From positions 1 through 34,239 of the forward strand of contig NZ_CCXI01000095.1 of the NCBI RefSeq assembly GCF_000820705.1: DNA of 34,239 nucleotides. The letters are read 5' to 3'. Under the pieces are notes generated by a model. It saw only the letters and a program-made list of their open reading frames with translations, did no database searches and was not told the DNA's origin. The translations under genes were made by a program, and so were the position numbers. Of the stretch, positions 7,075-15,171 are shown one piece after another; the stretch's first letter is position 1; each line of letters starts with the position of its first letter. This DNA comes from Clostridium polynesiense. Its GTDB lineage: Bacteria > Bacillota > Clostridia > Clostridiales > Clostridiaceae.

Positions 7075-8364
7075 ATGTACAAAAAAATATTAGATTTCTT
7101 TGATTTTAAAGGCCATAACACTGATTTTAAAAAAGAATTTATGGCTGGGGTAACTACTTTTTTTGCTGTAGTATACATTATAGCTGTAAATTCTTCTATA
7201 TTGTCAGATGCAGGAATCCCACGAGAAGCTGCGGTTATTTCTACCATACTGGCCTCCAGCATAGGCAGTATTATTATAGCTTTTTATTCTAATACTCCTC
7301 TTATTATGATTCCTGGGATGGGTGTAAATACACTTTTTACATATACCTTGGTAAACAATATGGGGCTTAGCTGGCAGAGCGCCTTAGGAACGGTAGTTAT
7401 GTCCGGTTTAATATTTACTATAACCGCTTTTACACCTTTAGGAAATATTTTAAAGGAAGCTATACCTGATTCTCTCAAAGATTCTATCACCGTGGGAATT
7501 GGTCTTCTGCTTACTGTTTTAGGCCTTCAAAAAAGCGGCATAATCGATTATAATTCTGCACTGGGTGATTTTTCAACCCTCCAGGTTCAGGTATCTGTCC
7601 TCATACTTATTATAGGAATAATTCTCTTTGTAAAAAATATACCAGGAAATTTTCTACTGACAATAATAATCGGCACTGTAATAAGCATTATTACAGGTAT
7701 TAACACCATAGACCTTTCATCAGGATTTAACTTCTCTTTACAGGGCTATAGCTCAATTTTTATGAAATTCAGTTTTGAAGATATAACAAAAGCTCCCTTT
7801 TGGATAGGTTCTATATCTCTGGCTATGGTGCTAATATTTAGCAATATCGGTGTAATTAACGCCTTTGTAAGCGGAATGCTGAAATCACCGGAAAAATTTA
7901 ATTCAAGCTATAAAGCAAATGCACTGTCTGCATTAAGCTGCGGATTCTTGGGAACAAGTCCTACTGTAACCGCTGCCGAAAATGCCGCCGGAATTGCTGC
8001 GGGAGGAAAAACCGGCTTTACCGCTTTAACTGCAGGAATATTATTTATTATGTCTATACCTATTATACCTTTTATAAAGCTTATTCCTGACAACGCTGTA
8101 GCTCCAATTTTTATAATAATTGGATATCTTATGCTTCAAAGCATAAAAAGTATTAACTTTCAGGACATGACGGAAGGAATACCGGCCTTTTTTACATTGG
8201 CTCTAATTCCTTTTTCCTCAGATATTGTAAACGGAATGGCTTTTGGTTTTATCTTATATCCGATACTAAAGCTTATAACCGGCAAAAGGTCTAAAATAAA
8301 TCCTACACTTTATGTTACAGCACTTTTATTTTGCATATATTTTATACTTAAAGCCAGCTTTTAA
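7075..8364 (+). CDS. NCS2-family purine permease (AzgA/PbuG/PbuO-like)
   Basis: Membrane transporter for purine bases (guanine/hypoxanthine or adenine), driven by the proton gradient. The 429-residue protein starts with the AzgA-group pattern FKKEFMAGVTTFFAVVYIIA and has about twelve hydrophobic segments. The MIPGMGVNTLFTYTLV motif (about residues 77-92) and the signature LGTSPTVTAAENAAGIAAGGK (about residues 290-310) place it in the AzgA-like branch rather than the UraA/xanthine branch. The ATG follows AGGATGA. It is preceded by the 6991-7042 leader and ends at a bidirectional terminator shared with tpx. Which purine it prefers is not decidable here. Confidence 0.9.
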   Translation: MYKKILDFFDFKGHNTDFKKEFMAGVTTFFAVVYIIAVNSSILSDAGIPREAAVISTILASSIGSIIIAFYSNTPLIMIPGMGVNTLFTYTLVNNMGLSWQSALGTVVMSGLIFTITAFTPLGNILKEAIPDSLKDSITVGIGLLLTVLGLQKSGIIDYNSALGDFSTLQVQVSVLILIIGIILFVKNIPGNFLLTIIIGTVISIITGINTIDLSSGFNFSLQGYSSIFMKFSFEDITKAPFWIGSISLAMVLIFSNIGVINAFVSGMLKSPEKFNSSYKANALSALSCGFLGTSPTVTAAENAAGIAAGGKTGFTALTAGILFIMSIPIIPFIKLIPDNAVAPIFIIIGYLMLQSIKSINFQDMTEGIPAFFTLALIPFSSDIVNGMAFGFILYPILKLITGKRSKINPTLYVTALLFCIYFILKASF

Positions 8365-8384
8365 TATTATAGATAACATAAAAG

Positions 8385-8420
8385 AGTATTGCTGCACCTA
8401 TTATAAGGTACAGCAATACT
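8385..8420. terminator. Bidirectional terminator between the purine permease and tpx
   Basis: A 15-bp stem with one mismatch (AGTATTGCTGCACCT with AGGTACAGCAATACT) and a 6-base loop, between convergent genes. T-rich sequence follows in both directions (CCTTTATATTTTTATT on plus; CTTTTATG on minus). Confidence 0.8.
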
Positions 8421-8431
8421 CCTTTATATTT

Positions 8432-8926
8432 TTATTGAGCTTTTTCAGCAGCTTCAATGATAGAATCAAAATCAGGCTGATTAGTTATTTCACTGCAGTA
8501 TTCTGAATATATCACTTTATTATTACTGTCCAGAACAAAGGCAGCTCTGGCAAGGAGACCTAACTCCTCAGCGTATACTCCGTATTTTTCTCCAAAATCT
8601 CTATATTTATAATCTGAAGCAGTATGCACCCTTTCAATATCATTTGCTGCACACCATCTAGCCTGAGCAAAAGGCAGATCCATAGATATTGTATATATAG
8701 TTGTATTTTTAAGATCAGAAGCTCTCTTATTAAACTCTTTAACTTCTATATCACAAACTGGGGTATCTATTGATGGTACCGATAATAAAATTCTTATTCC
8801 TTTAGTATCCTTTAAAGTAATATCCTTTAAATCATTACTTACAACTTTAAAATCCGGAGCATTATCTCCAGTCTTAACCTCTTTACCTAAAAGATTTACT
8901 TCATTACCTTTAAATTTTACCTTCAT
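8432..8926 (-). CDS. tpx: Thiol peroxidase (atypical 2-Cys peroxiredoxin)
   Basis: Cytoplasmic peroxidase that reduces hydrogen and organic peroxides using thioredoxin. Numbered from the ATG at 8926, the 164-residue protein has the Tpx signature SVPSIDTPVCDIEVKEFN with peroxidatic Cys58. Resolving Cys92 is in FAQARWCAA, the same spacing as Cys61/Cys95 of E. coli Tpx. The open frame extends 23 codons further upstream to 8995, but that part has no family similarity. GGAGG at 8936-8940 precedes the ATG at 8926, so the shorter start is chosen. It lies 105 bases downstream of the flavodoxin-like gene, with a candidate promoter (TATAAT, minus strand, 8957-8962) and a small palindrome in between. 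Confidence 0.93.
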   Translation of the reverse strand: MKVKFKGNEVNLLGKEVKTGDNAPDFKVVSNDLKDITLKDTKGIRILLSVPSIDTPVCDIEVKEFNKRASDLKNTTIYTISMDLPFAQARWCAANDIERVHTASDYKYRDFGEKYGVYAEELGLLARAAFVLDSNNKVIYSEYCSEITNQPDFDSIIEAAEKAQ

Positions 8927-8952
8927 TGAATAAAACCTCCTATTCTTAAATG

Positions 8953-8967
8953 TTTCATTATATGAAA
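8953..8967 (-). promoter_or_regulatory. Palindrome over the tpx -10 region
   Basis: TTTCAT-TAT-ATGAAA is a perfect 6-3-6 inverted repeat. It overlaps a TATAAT-like -10 element (minus strand, 8957-8962), 27 bases upstream of the tpx start codon. It could be a repressor site; it does not match the PerR 7-1-7 box well. Confidence 0.3.
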
Positions 8968-9031
8968 TTATAACTAACACTGGCAGGCTTTTCAATAAAG
9001 TAAGCGTTTTACATAGATTATTTACACTTTG

Positions 9032-9499
9032 TTAATGAGAAAATTTAAGTAAATCCATTATATCTATTTTCCCTGCATCTATATGCTTTTCTTTAAAGGC
9101 CTTTGTAAATAATGCTTTCTTTTGAAGTATTTCCTCAGTATCCTTTACCGCCTTTTCATAAGAGCCTCCTTTATGAGTTATAATAAGACCATAAGAATTT
9201 ATATCATTTTTATATTTGTTTATATATGCTCTTACAGGACTGCTCATATTACCTGCCCATAAAGGTGTTACTATAATAGTTAAATAGTATTCACCGGGGT
9301 TGTTTTTTACATCAATAGAGGAACTTTGTATTCTATTTTTTCCCTGATAAGCAGCTCTAAGGTATCCGTATACTCCTCCCAACTTATCATTAACTTCTAT
9401 TTTGTCTATTATACATTTATAGTGTTTGTTAAGCTCTAAAGCTATCTTCTCGCTTGTCCCACTTCTTGTAAAGTAAACCACCAATATTTTATCTTTCAT
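9032..9499 (-). CDS. Flavodoxin-like protein
   Basis: FMN-binding electron carrier or flavodoxin-type reductase. Numbered from the ATG at 9499 (155 residues), the N-terminus MKDKILVVYFTRSGTSEKIA holds the phosphate-binding loop T-R-S-G-T-S of flavodoxins. TPLWAGNMSSPVRAYI is the second flavin loop (PxWxGxxxxP-like). A GTG three codons upstream (9508) is open, but GGTGAT 6 bases before the ATG at 9499 supports the shorter start. The same-strand gene downstream is tpx, and the pair may serve redox stress. It is divergent from the MBL-fold gene. The redox partner is unknown. Confidence 0.85.
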   Translation of the reverse strand: MKDKILVVYFTRSGTSEKIALELNKHYKCIIDKIEVNDKLGGVYGYLRAAYQGKNRIQSSSIDVKNNPGEYYLTIIVTPLWAGNMSSPVRAYINKYKNDINSYGLIITHKGGSYEKAVKDTEEILQKKALFTKAFKEKHIDAGKIDIMDLLKFSH

Positions 9500-9597
9500 T
9501 TGAATCACCCATTATTATCCATGTTAATATTCCAATTAATTTTATCACAGGCATGAATGTATGTATAGACAGCATATTTTATTAACCTTTTAACGCC

Positions 9598-9626
9598 TTG
9601 TATTTAAAGGCTTTTAGCAATATAAT
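9598..9626 (+). promoter_or_regulatory. Vegetative-type promoter candidate for the MBL-fold gene
   Basis: TTGTAT (9598-9603) and TATAAT (9621-9626) are separated by 17 bases and lie 25 bases before the start codon at 9651. Confidence 0.55.
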
Positions 9627-9650
9627 TTATATTTAAGGCAGGTGTTTAGC

Positions 9651-10550
9651 ATGGAATTAATAAAAATAAGAGGAAACTCATATTTTATACAGGCTCCAAC
9701 AAGCCTAGGAGTTTATACATTTAAAAACAAGAACTGTTTAATAATAGATACAGGCACGAATAATACATCTGCAAAAAAGCTTGAAGAAGCTCTTCTGCAG
9801 AATAATCTTCATCCAAAGTATATATTTAATACTCATAGTCACGGTGATCACTGCGGTGGAAATAATTATTTAATTGAAAGATATCCTGGAATAATAACTT
9901 ATGCTTCCTTGAAAGAGAGCTTGTTTATGGAGAATATCGAATTAATGCCCTACGTGCAATTTAATTCCTATCCTTCAAAGGAATTAAAAAAAATGAATAA
10001 GCCAATAAAAGTAGATTATATTCCGGAATATGGAATTAATAAGATTAACGATGAAAAACTGGAGGTAATAGCTGTACCTGGCCATTCTATAGAGCAAGCC
10101 GCCTTAATCACTCCGGATAAAGTATGCTATTTAGGAGATGCAGTTTTTAGTGAGTCTACTTTAAACAAATATCCTCTTCCATATTATTATAATATTCAGG
10201 AATCTTTAGAAACCCTGAACAATATAAAAGAAATAGACTGCGATTACTTTGTTGTAAGCCATGGAGATAAATTGTACGACAAAGATGAAATAGTTCAGCT
10301 CTGCAGCATGAATATAAATAATATTCATAAGTTTTTAAAGGAAATTCTTGAGCTGCTGTCTCAGCCTCTAACAAGGGAGGAACTCCTAGAAAGCATATCC
10401 ATACTTTATAATTTTGAAATGAATTATCATGAATATCATATTAATTTAGCTGCAGTATCAGCTTTTATTTCTTATTTATATAACAGCTTGGAAATAACCT
10501 TTGCTATGGAAAACGGTAAATTATATTATTTTGCAGAGGATAAAAAATAA
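9651..10550 (+). CDS. Metallo-beta-lactamase-fold hydrolase
   Basis: Zinc-dependent hydrolase of the MBL superfamily. Numbered from the ATG at 9651 (299 residues), it has the metal motif THSHGDHCGGN (His62, His64, Asp66, His67), His145 in VPGHSIEQA, Asp163 in YLGDAVF and His204 in VVSHGD. The N-terminal two thirds form the catalytic fold. The last 80 or so residues are alpha-helical and may be a winged-helix-like C-terminal domain, as in several glyoxalase II-like or LACTB2-like relatives. An upstream GTG at 9642 is open, but it overlaps the AGGCAGG ribosome binding site, so the ATG is preferred. The 3' end overlaps the convergent DUF5658 gene by 30 bases. The substrate is unknown. Confidence 0.85.
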   Translation: MELIKIRGNSYFIQAPTSLGVYTFKNKNCLIIDTGTNNTSAKKLEEALLQNNLHPKYIFNTHSHGDHCGGNNYLIERYPGIITYASLKESLFMENIELMPYVQFNSYPSKELKKMNKPIKVDYIPEYGINKINDEKLEVIAVPGHSIEQAALITPDKVCYLGDAVFSESTLNKYPLPYYYNIQESLETLNNIKEIDCDYFVVSHGDKLYDKDEIVQLCSMNINNIHKFLKEILELLSQPLTREELLESISILYNFEMNYHEYHINLAAVSAFISYLYNSLEITFAMENGKLYYFAEDKK

Positions 10551-10886
10551 GTATAATATTATTCCTGTGATATGAAGAAGGTTTATTAATAAATAAAAAA
10601 CTATAAAAGGAAAAATGAGCTTTTGGCAAAGTTTTTTCATTTTTATGCTGCAGTCTTTTACCCTATATACTATCCAGATAAGTAGAAATGCCGGAAATAT
10701 AATCTTAAGGCAGAGCATCTTTTCACTGCTGCCTGCTGAGTTTTTTAATAAAGGATTTATTTCCATAAACATCCCTGTAGATAATAAGATTCTGGTAAAT
10801 ACCGCATCTGTACAATTTAATATATATAGAATCATCATGCCTTTGGATATATTTTTATAGTCCTTTGATTTTAAACCTTCCTCCAT
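10521..10886 (-). CDS. DUF5658 family membrane protein
   Basis: Small integral membrane protein of unknown function. The 121 residues contain about three to four hydrophobic segments, and the family pattern is visible: ILNCTDAVFTRILLSTGMFM followed by EINPLL, corresponding to the N-x-x-D-x-x-x-T...E-x-N-P-L motif of DUF5658. The ATG at 10886 has AAGGAG 9 bases upstream. It is transcribed toward the MBL-fold gene, with a 30-base 3' overlap and no visible terminator between them. The upstream 260 bases (10887-11146) hold the hcp terminator and otherwise AT-rich sequence. Confidence 0.7.
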   Translation of the reverse strand: MEEGLKSKDYKNISKGMMILYILNCTDAVFTRILLSTGMFMEINPLLKNSAGSSEKMLCLKIIFPAFLLIWIVYRVKDCSIKMKKLCQKLIFPFIVFYLLINLLHITGIILYLFFILCKII

Positions 10887-11040
10887 GAGCAGCTTCTCCT
10901 TTAATTTCTTAAATAAAAAGATAATGGTAATATATTATGTGCTCAGTCAAGGAATTTATTCATAAAACAAATCATTTTTCTATACATTATAAATTCAGTA
11001 CAAAAAAGCTTTGAAAGCATATAAAGCTTAATATAAAAAC

Positions 11041-11074
11041 AAAGACGGTACACCCTTAAGGCTGTACCATCTTT
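11041..11074 (-). terminator. Terminator after hcp
   Basis: 12-bp imperfect stem (AAAGACGGTACA with TGTACCATCTTT) and a 10-base loop. On the minus strand it runs into GTTTTTATATT. Confidence 0.75.
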
Positions 11075-11146
11075 GATCATTACTCATATTTCAGCTATAT
11101 AAAACGACTTATCTATCATATCGATTCATGATGAACTGTATTTATT

Positions 11147-12805
11147 TTATCCAAGTATTTCTTTAAGATCCTGCTCTACTGTGGTTATGGGTGCAATGCT
11201 GAAGTTTTCCACTAAAACCTTTAATACATTATCTGAAATAAATGCAGGAAGTGATGGTCCTAGTTTAATATTCTTAATTCCTAAGGAAAGAAGGGTTAAA
11301 AGTATGCACACCGCTTTTTGTTCATACCATGATAGTATTAAGGACAAGGGCAGATCATTTACTCCGCAGTTAAAGGCCTCTGCCAATGCAAGTGCTATTT
11401 TAATGGCTGAATAAGCATCATTACACTGTCCCACATCTAAAAGTCTTGGTAGTCCTGCTACGGTACCAAAATCTAGTTTATTAAACCTGTATTTTCCGCA
11501 GGCCAAGGTTAGTATTACAGTATCCTCAGGAAGGCTTGTTGCTAATTCTGTATAGTAGTTTCTCCCTGACTTAGCTCCATCGCATCCTCCAATTAAGAAG
11601 AAGTGTCTTATGGCACCATCCTTAACAGCTTGAATTATTTCCCCAGCATGGCTTAAAGCAGCATTATGACCAAAACCTACAAGTATTGTCTTTTCTTCTT
11701 CATCTTCAGTAAATCCCCCTAAAGACAATGCTTTTTCAATAATTGGAGTGAAGTCCTTTTTACCGTTAACCTCGCTGATATGAGCAGCGCCTGGCCATGC
11801 TACTACGCTGGTAGTATAAATCTTATCCATATAGCTTTCTCTTGGCTTTTGAATGCAGTTAGTAGTCATCAATACACAACCCTGTATTCCATGGAACTCC
11901 TTCTGCTGATCCTGCCAGGCTCCACCGAAGTTTCCCACTAAATGACTGTATTTATTAAGCTCAGGATAAGCATGGGCAGGAAGCATTTCACCGTGGGTAT
12001 AAATGTTAATTCCTTTACCTTCAGTCTGCTCAAGCAATTCCTTAAGATCCTTTAAATCATGCCCTGATACTATAATAAATGGTCGTTTTTTCTTTGTTAC
12101 AGGCACTGAAGTAGGAACAGGGTGTCCGAAGGAATCTGTGTTAGCCTTGTCTAACAGCTCCATAACCTTGAAGTTTACTTGTCCCAACTCCATATTTAAA
12201 CCAACCCACTGCTCTACAGTAAGCTGTGTATTTAAAGTAGCAGCTAACCCCTTATAAAAGAATCTGTTAACCTCTTTATTGCTGTATCCCTGCACCGCTG
12301 CATGGTGAGCATAAGCAGCCATTCCTTTTAATCCGTAGATTAAAAGCTCTCTTAAGGAAGTGATATCATCATTTTTATTTAATGCTACAATTCCGATATT
12401 TTTTGCATCCTGAATCATTGCCTCTAATCTTTGAGGTGCTTTGTAATCAGCATCTTTATGGAAATCGTAATCTCCCAGCTTACTCTTTATCTCTTCTTTA
12501 ATAGTATTTCCCTTTAAAATAATTTCAGAGATGGACTTTTCATCAAAGCTCACATTTGTAAGTGTAGTAAATAAACCATCCATTACAAATCTGTCAGCAT
12601 TCTCCGTTAATTGCAATCCTTTTTCTATAACCTTATAACCGTAATATCCTATTCCCTTAAGCTGATAAATCAATAAATCCTGAAGTGCTGCTACCTCTGG
12701 ATTCTTACCGCATACTCCAATTTTTGTGCATCCGCTTCCTGCTGCTCTCTGCTCACACTGAAAACAGAACATATCCGCATCTTTTAAATTTAGCTCTTTT
12801 AACAT
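11147..12805 (-). CDS. hcp: Hybrid cluster protein (hydroxylamine reductase / NO-linked)
   Basis: Iron-sulfur enzyme with a cubane cluster and a hybrid Fe-S-O cluster. It reduces hydroxylamine to ammonia in vitro and is linked to nitric oxide detoxification and nitrosative stress in anaerobes. The 552-residue length is normal. The N-terminal cluster motif is Cys14-x2-Cys17-x8-Cys26-x5-Cys32 in FCFQCEQRAAGSGCTKIGVC, the short spacing usual in strict anaerobes. Hybrid-cluster ligand regions are also visible: VSGHDLKDL, GCVLMTTNCIQ, LIGGCDGAKSGRNYY, LTLACGKYRFN and DVGQCNDAYSA. GGAGG lies 8 bases before the ATG at 12805. The gene is monocistronic with its own terminator and a symmetric GTAAC/GTTAC site upstream. 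Confidence 0.95.
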   Translation of the reverse strand: MLKELNLKDADMFCFQCEQRAAGSGCTKIGVCGKNPEVAALQDLLIYQLKGIGYYGYKVIEKGLQLTENADRFVMDGLFTTLTNVSFDEKSISEIILKGNTIKEEIKSKLGDYDFHKDADYKAPQRLEAMIQDAKNIGIVALNKNDDITSLRELLIYGLKGMAAYAHHAAVQGYSNKEVNRFFYKGLAATLNTQLTVEQWVGLNMELGQVNFKVMELLDKANTDSFGHPVPTSVPVTKKKRPFIIVSGHDLKDLKELLEQTEGKGINIYTHGEMLPAHAYPELNKYSHLVGNFGGAWQDQQKEFHGIQGCVLMTTNCIQKPRESYMDKIYTTSVVAWPGAAHISEVNGKKDFTPIIEKALSLGGFTEDEEEKTILVGFGHNAALSHAGEIIQAVKDGAIRHFFLIGGCDGAKSGRNYYTELATSLPEDTVILTLACGKYRFNKLDFGTVAGLPRLLDVGQCNDAYSAIKIALALAEAFNCGVNDLPLSLILSWYEQKAVCILLTLLSLGIKNIKLGPSLPAFISDNVLKVLVENFSIAPITTVEQDLKEILG

Positions 12806-12847
12806 TAATTCTACCTCCTATAATGTTTACCGATTTAGTACACTTTT

Positions 12848-12889
12848 ATTGTAATGGTATTTAAGTTTAAAATCGGTAACAATAGTTAC
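12848..12889 (-). promoter_or_regulatory. hcp promoter with CRP/FNR-type palindrome
   Basis: GTAAC-AATA-GTTAC (12876-12889) is a perfect 14-bp palindrome with CRP/FNR-family geometry. On the minus strand a TACAAT -10 element lies at 12848-12853, predicting a start near 12841. The palindrome would then be centred at -41.5, the class II activator position. HcpR-type CRP/FNR regulators of hcp are known in anaerobes; assigning this site to HcpR is inference. Confidence 0.6.
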
Positions 12890-12907
12890 GGAAATAAAAT
12901 TACATAT

Positions 12908-13798
12908 TTAAAACCCCTTATATTTCTTTTCCATAAAAATGGGATGATAAGATTCCTTGGCCTTTCTAAGCCCTTCAATACCTAGATCTTGCTCTCTGTT
13001 TACGAATTTGACCTCTTTGAAGCACTGATCTAAAAAGGTTTTATTTATAAAGCTGTATACTCCGTTGTATTTTATATCAGCCTTTTCAACATGAATAACC
13101 GCCATTTCCTTCCCAACCTTTTCTCCTAAGGCAAAGGCAGCAATTTCATTATCCACCTCCACCGCTATACCTTTCAAATCTAAATAGTGTATATTTTTTA
13201 TTAAGTCAGGTATCACTTTCATTTCATATTTTAATCTTTCATCAGTGAAATTCTTTTTATTGTGCCATATCGTAAGAGTTTCTTTAATTCTGCAGGATAC
13301 ATCCTCTAATCTCATATCCAGAATAGTATAGTTATAATTTTTAATGAAGGATTTATAGTGATTTTTCTTACCATGATATTTTTTACCGGATAACATAGAA
13401 AGTTTTTCTTTTTCATAGATATAATCAAAGCTGTCTCTATCTTCTGAAACGATAAAATTATACTCTTTATATAAAGAGATTTTGTCAGCAAAATCCTTAG
13501 TTAAATTGTCAAAGATATTCTTTATTTTAATTTGGTTCTTAAAGGTAATAAAAAGTTCAATTATTTCATTTAACTCTTCTTCTTTATATCCTACAGGCTC
13601 TAAAAAGGTAAAGTAACCTTCAGTATCCCTTTTTCTTATTATCAAAGCGCCTTTATAAATACAGTAATCAGTATGGTAATAATCTCGCCACATATATAAA
13701 TTGGTAAAGGAATATTCACTGCTTAAAAACTTCTTAGCTTTTAAATATTTATCAAATAAATTTTTATCTCCAAGGGTAATTTTTTTAAATTCTAACAT
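12908..13798 (-). CDS. DUF2156 protein (GNAT-like, phosphatidylglycerol lysyltransferase C-terminal family)
   Basis: Soluble protein of 296 residues resembling the DUF2156 family, whose fold is a double GNAT acyltransferase related to the catalytic domain of MprF-type aminoacyl-lipid synthases. Visible family features are the N-terminal EYSFTNLYMWRDYYHTDYCI, the central KKYHGKKNHYKSFIKNYNYT, and the C-terminal YSFINKTFLDQCFKEVKFVN with REQDLGIEGLRKAKESYHPI. It lacks the membrane part of MprF, so it is a stand-alone cytoplasmic member of unknown substrate. The frame is open to a GTG at 13807, but GAGGTG fits the ATG at 13798. It is divergent from the sensor at 14022 and followed by hcp on the same strand after 102 bases. 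Confidence 0.8.
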   Translation of the reverse strand: MLEFKKITLGDKNLFDKYLKAKKFLSSEYSFTNLYMWRDYYHTDYCIYKGALIIRKRDTEGYFTFLEPVGYKEEELNEIIELFITFKNQIKIKNIFDNLTKDFADKISLYKEYNFIVSEDRDSFDYIYEKEKLSMLSGKKYHGKKNHYKSFIKNYNYTILDMRLEDVSCRIKETLTIWHNKKNFTDERLKYEMKVIPDLIKNIHYLDLKGIAVEVDNEIAAFALGEKVGKEMAVIHVEKADIKYNGVYSFINKTFLDQCFKEVKFVNREQDLGIEGLRKAKESYHPIFMEKKYKGF

Positions 13799-14021
13799 AA
13801 AACACACCTCGATACTGATTCTTTACTAATATTATATATTAATTAATATCACTATAACATAAAAAATAATTAATAATTTATTTTTCCTTCATATGAAAAG
13901 ATACTTATTTTTTATATTTTTTCACAATAATATAAAATAACAGCATAAAGTCATTGAAAAACTCCACAATAACTCTTAGAATTAATATGTCAGCTAAAAT
14001 CAAAGAGCAGCTTGTTTAGAA

Positions 14022-15143
14022 ATGGTGGTGAATAATATAATAATTAAAGGATTTTCTTACAAAAGAGCATTTATAATTACTCTATTATGTACACTTAATT
14101 TTATTGTTAATTTGTTTCCTGTTTCCTTTTTCCATGCTACGGATCTTATTTTTGGAAACTTCTTTTCTTTAATTAACGCTATATTATTCGGTCCATGGAT
14201 AGGTTTCTTTTCATCTTTAATAGGAAATTTAAGCACATTCTATATTTGGGATCATGGATATGCTGTCATCTACATGGCTCTGCAGACCCTTATAATAGGC
14301 TTTGCTTATAAACAGTACCGAAAATATATCTTGGAAATAGTAATAGCTTTCTGGGTTATAGTAGGTGCGCCCTACGTCTTTATAACATATAATTTCTTAT
14401 TGAAAATTCCTATTGAAATATCTTTTATGATAATATTAAAGCAGTTTTTAGAGTCAACTCTCTCAGCTATTGCCTTAAATTTAGTTGTACATATTATAAA
14501 TGTTAAAAGCATAAAGACCACTAAAGTTATACAAAATAGTATATATAAAAGTATTATAATTAAAAATCTTTTATGCGGAATAATAATAATCTCATCCTTA
14601 ACCGCTTCCTATTTTATGCTGTATAGTACATATTTAGATAACATGAATGCTCTGCGTATGGAACTGAATATCTCCCTTAATAGAAATATTGGTTCTGAGG
14701 AAAAACTCAAAGATATATTAGAAAATAAATACTCCGAAAATAATATCAACGCTTTAGAAACACTGCCAAAAGAAAATTTCAAAAAGCATTTCATTGTAGT
14801 AAACAAAAATAACATTATAACCTGGTCAGATAAAAGCAATATAATTGGACATACTTTTGCTTTAGACAATCTCAGTTATTTCTACTTTGATAAGGACGCT
14901 GTAGCCAGAATGGAAAAACTCTCCCAAAGAGTTGTTTATGACAAAAAAGATTTAAGTGTTAATGGTGAAGATTATGAAGTATTCTGTTTTACATCTATAA
15001 GAAGCATCTACAATACTCTAAATGGAGAGAAGCTTAAATATTTTTCTGCCACTATACTTTTGTACTTTTTTGTCCTGATTCTTTATAATATCTTTGAAAA
15101 ACTGAATAAAAATAAAAATGAACATAAAAAACTGAGCTGCTAA
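14022..15143 (+). CDS. Multi-pass membrane sensor with extracytoplasmic domain and no output domain
   Basis: The 373-residue protein has three parts. Residues 1-165 hold about six hydrophobic segments, including FHATDLIFGNFFSLINAILF and GNLSTFYIWDHGYAVIYMAL. To me this resembles membrane sensor modules found at the N-terminus of histidine kinases and diguanylate cyclases. A further transmembrane helix (about 180-200) leads into a polar extracytoplasmic region (about 205-340) like a single CACHE-type sensor domain, then a last helix (about 342-358). The protein ends 15 residues later (KLNKNKNEHKKLSC) at a perfect terminator that starts inside the last codons. No HisKA, GGDEF or methyl-accepting region follows in any frame. 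The start is weak: ATG without a clear ribosome binding site. It may be a truncated receptor or work through an unseen partner. Confidence 0.65.
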   Translation: MVVNNIIIKGFSYKRAFIITLLCTLNFIVNLFPVSFFHATDLIFGNFFSLINAILFGPWIGFFSSLIGNLSTFYIWDHGYAVIYMALQTLIIGFAYKQYRKYILEIVIAFWVIVGAPYVFITYNFLLKIPIEISFMIILKQFLESTLSAIALNLVVHIINVKSIKTTKVIQNSIYKSIIIKNLLCGIIIISSLTASYFMLYSTYLDNMNALRMELNISLNRNIGSEEKLKDILENKYSENNINALETLPKENFKKHFIVVNKNNIITWSDKSNIIGHTFALDNLSYFYFDKDAVARMEKLSQRVVYDKKDLSVNGEDYEVFCFTSIRSIYNTLNGEKLKYFSATILLYFFVLILYNIFEKLNKNKNEHKKLSC

Positions 15144-15171
15144 CATAAATATGTATGCAGCTCAGTTTTTT
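15126..15171. terminator. Bidirectional terminator shared by the sensor gene and the V-ATPase operon
   Basis: Perfect 15-bp stem (AAAAAACTGAGCTGC with GCAGCTCAGTTTTTT) and a 16-base loop. The left arm covers the last codons of the plus-strand sensor. The right arm reaches the first two bases (complement) of the minus-strand ntpD stop codon at 15170-15172. T runs are present both ways. Confidence 0.9.

Noticed and set aside
7908-8093. Short minus-strand open frames within the purine permease
   Set aside because: Shadows of the permease coding sequence without start signals.
8953-8973. PerR box at tpx
   Set aside because: The half-sites do not fit the 7-1-7 TTATAAT-N-ATTATAA layout; spacing is off by a base and several positions differ.
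8927-8995. Longer N-terminus for thiol peroxidase
   Set aside because: The extra 23 codons have no similarity to Tpx and overlap the promoter region; GGAGG supports the start at 8926.
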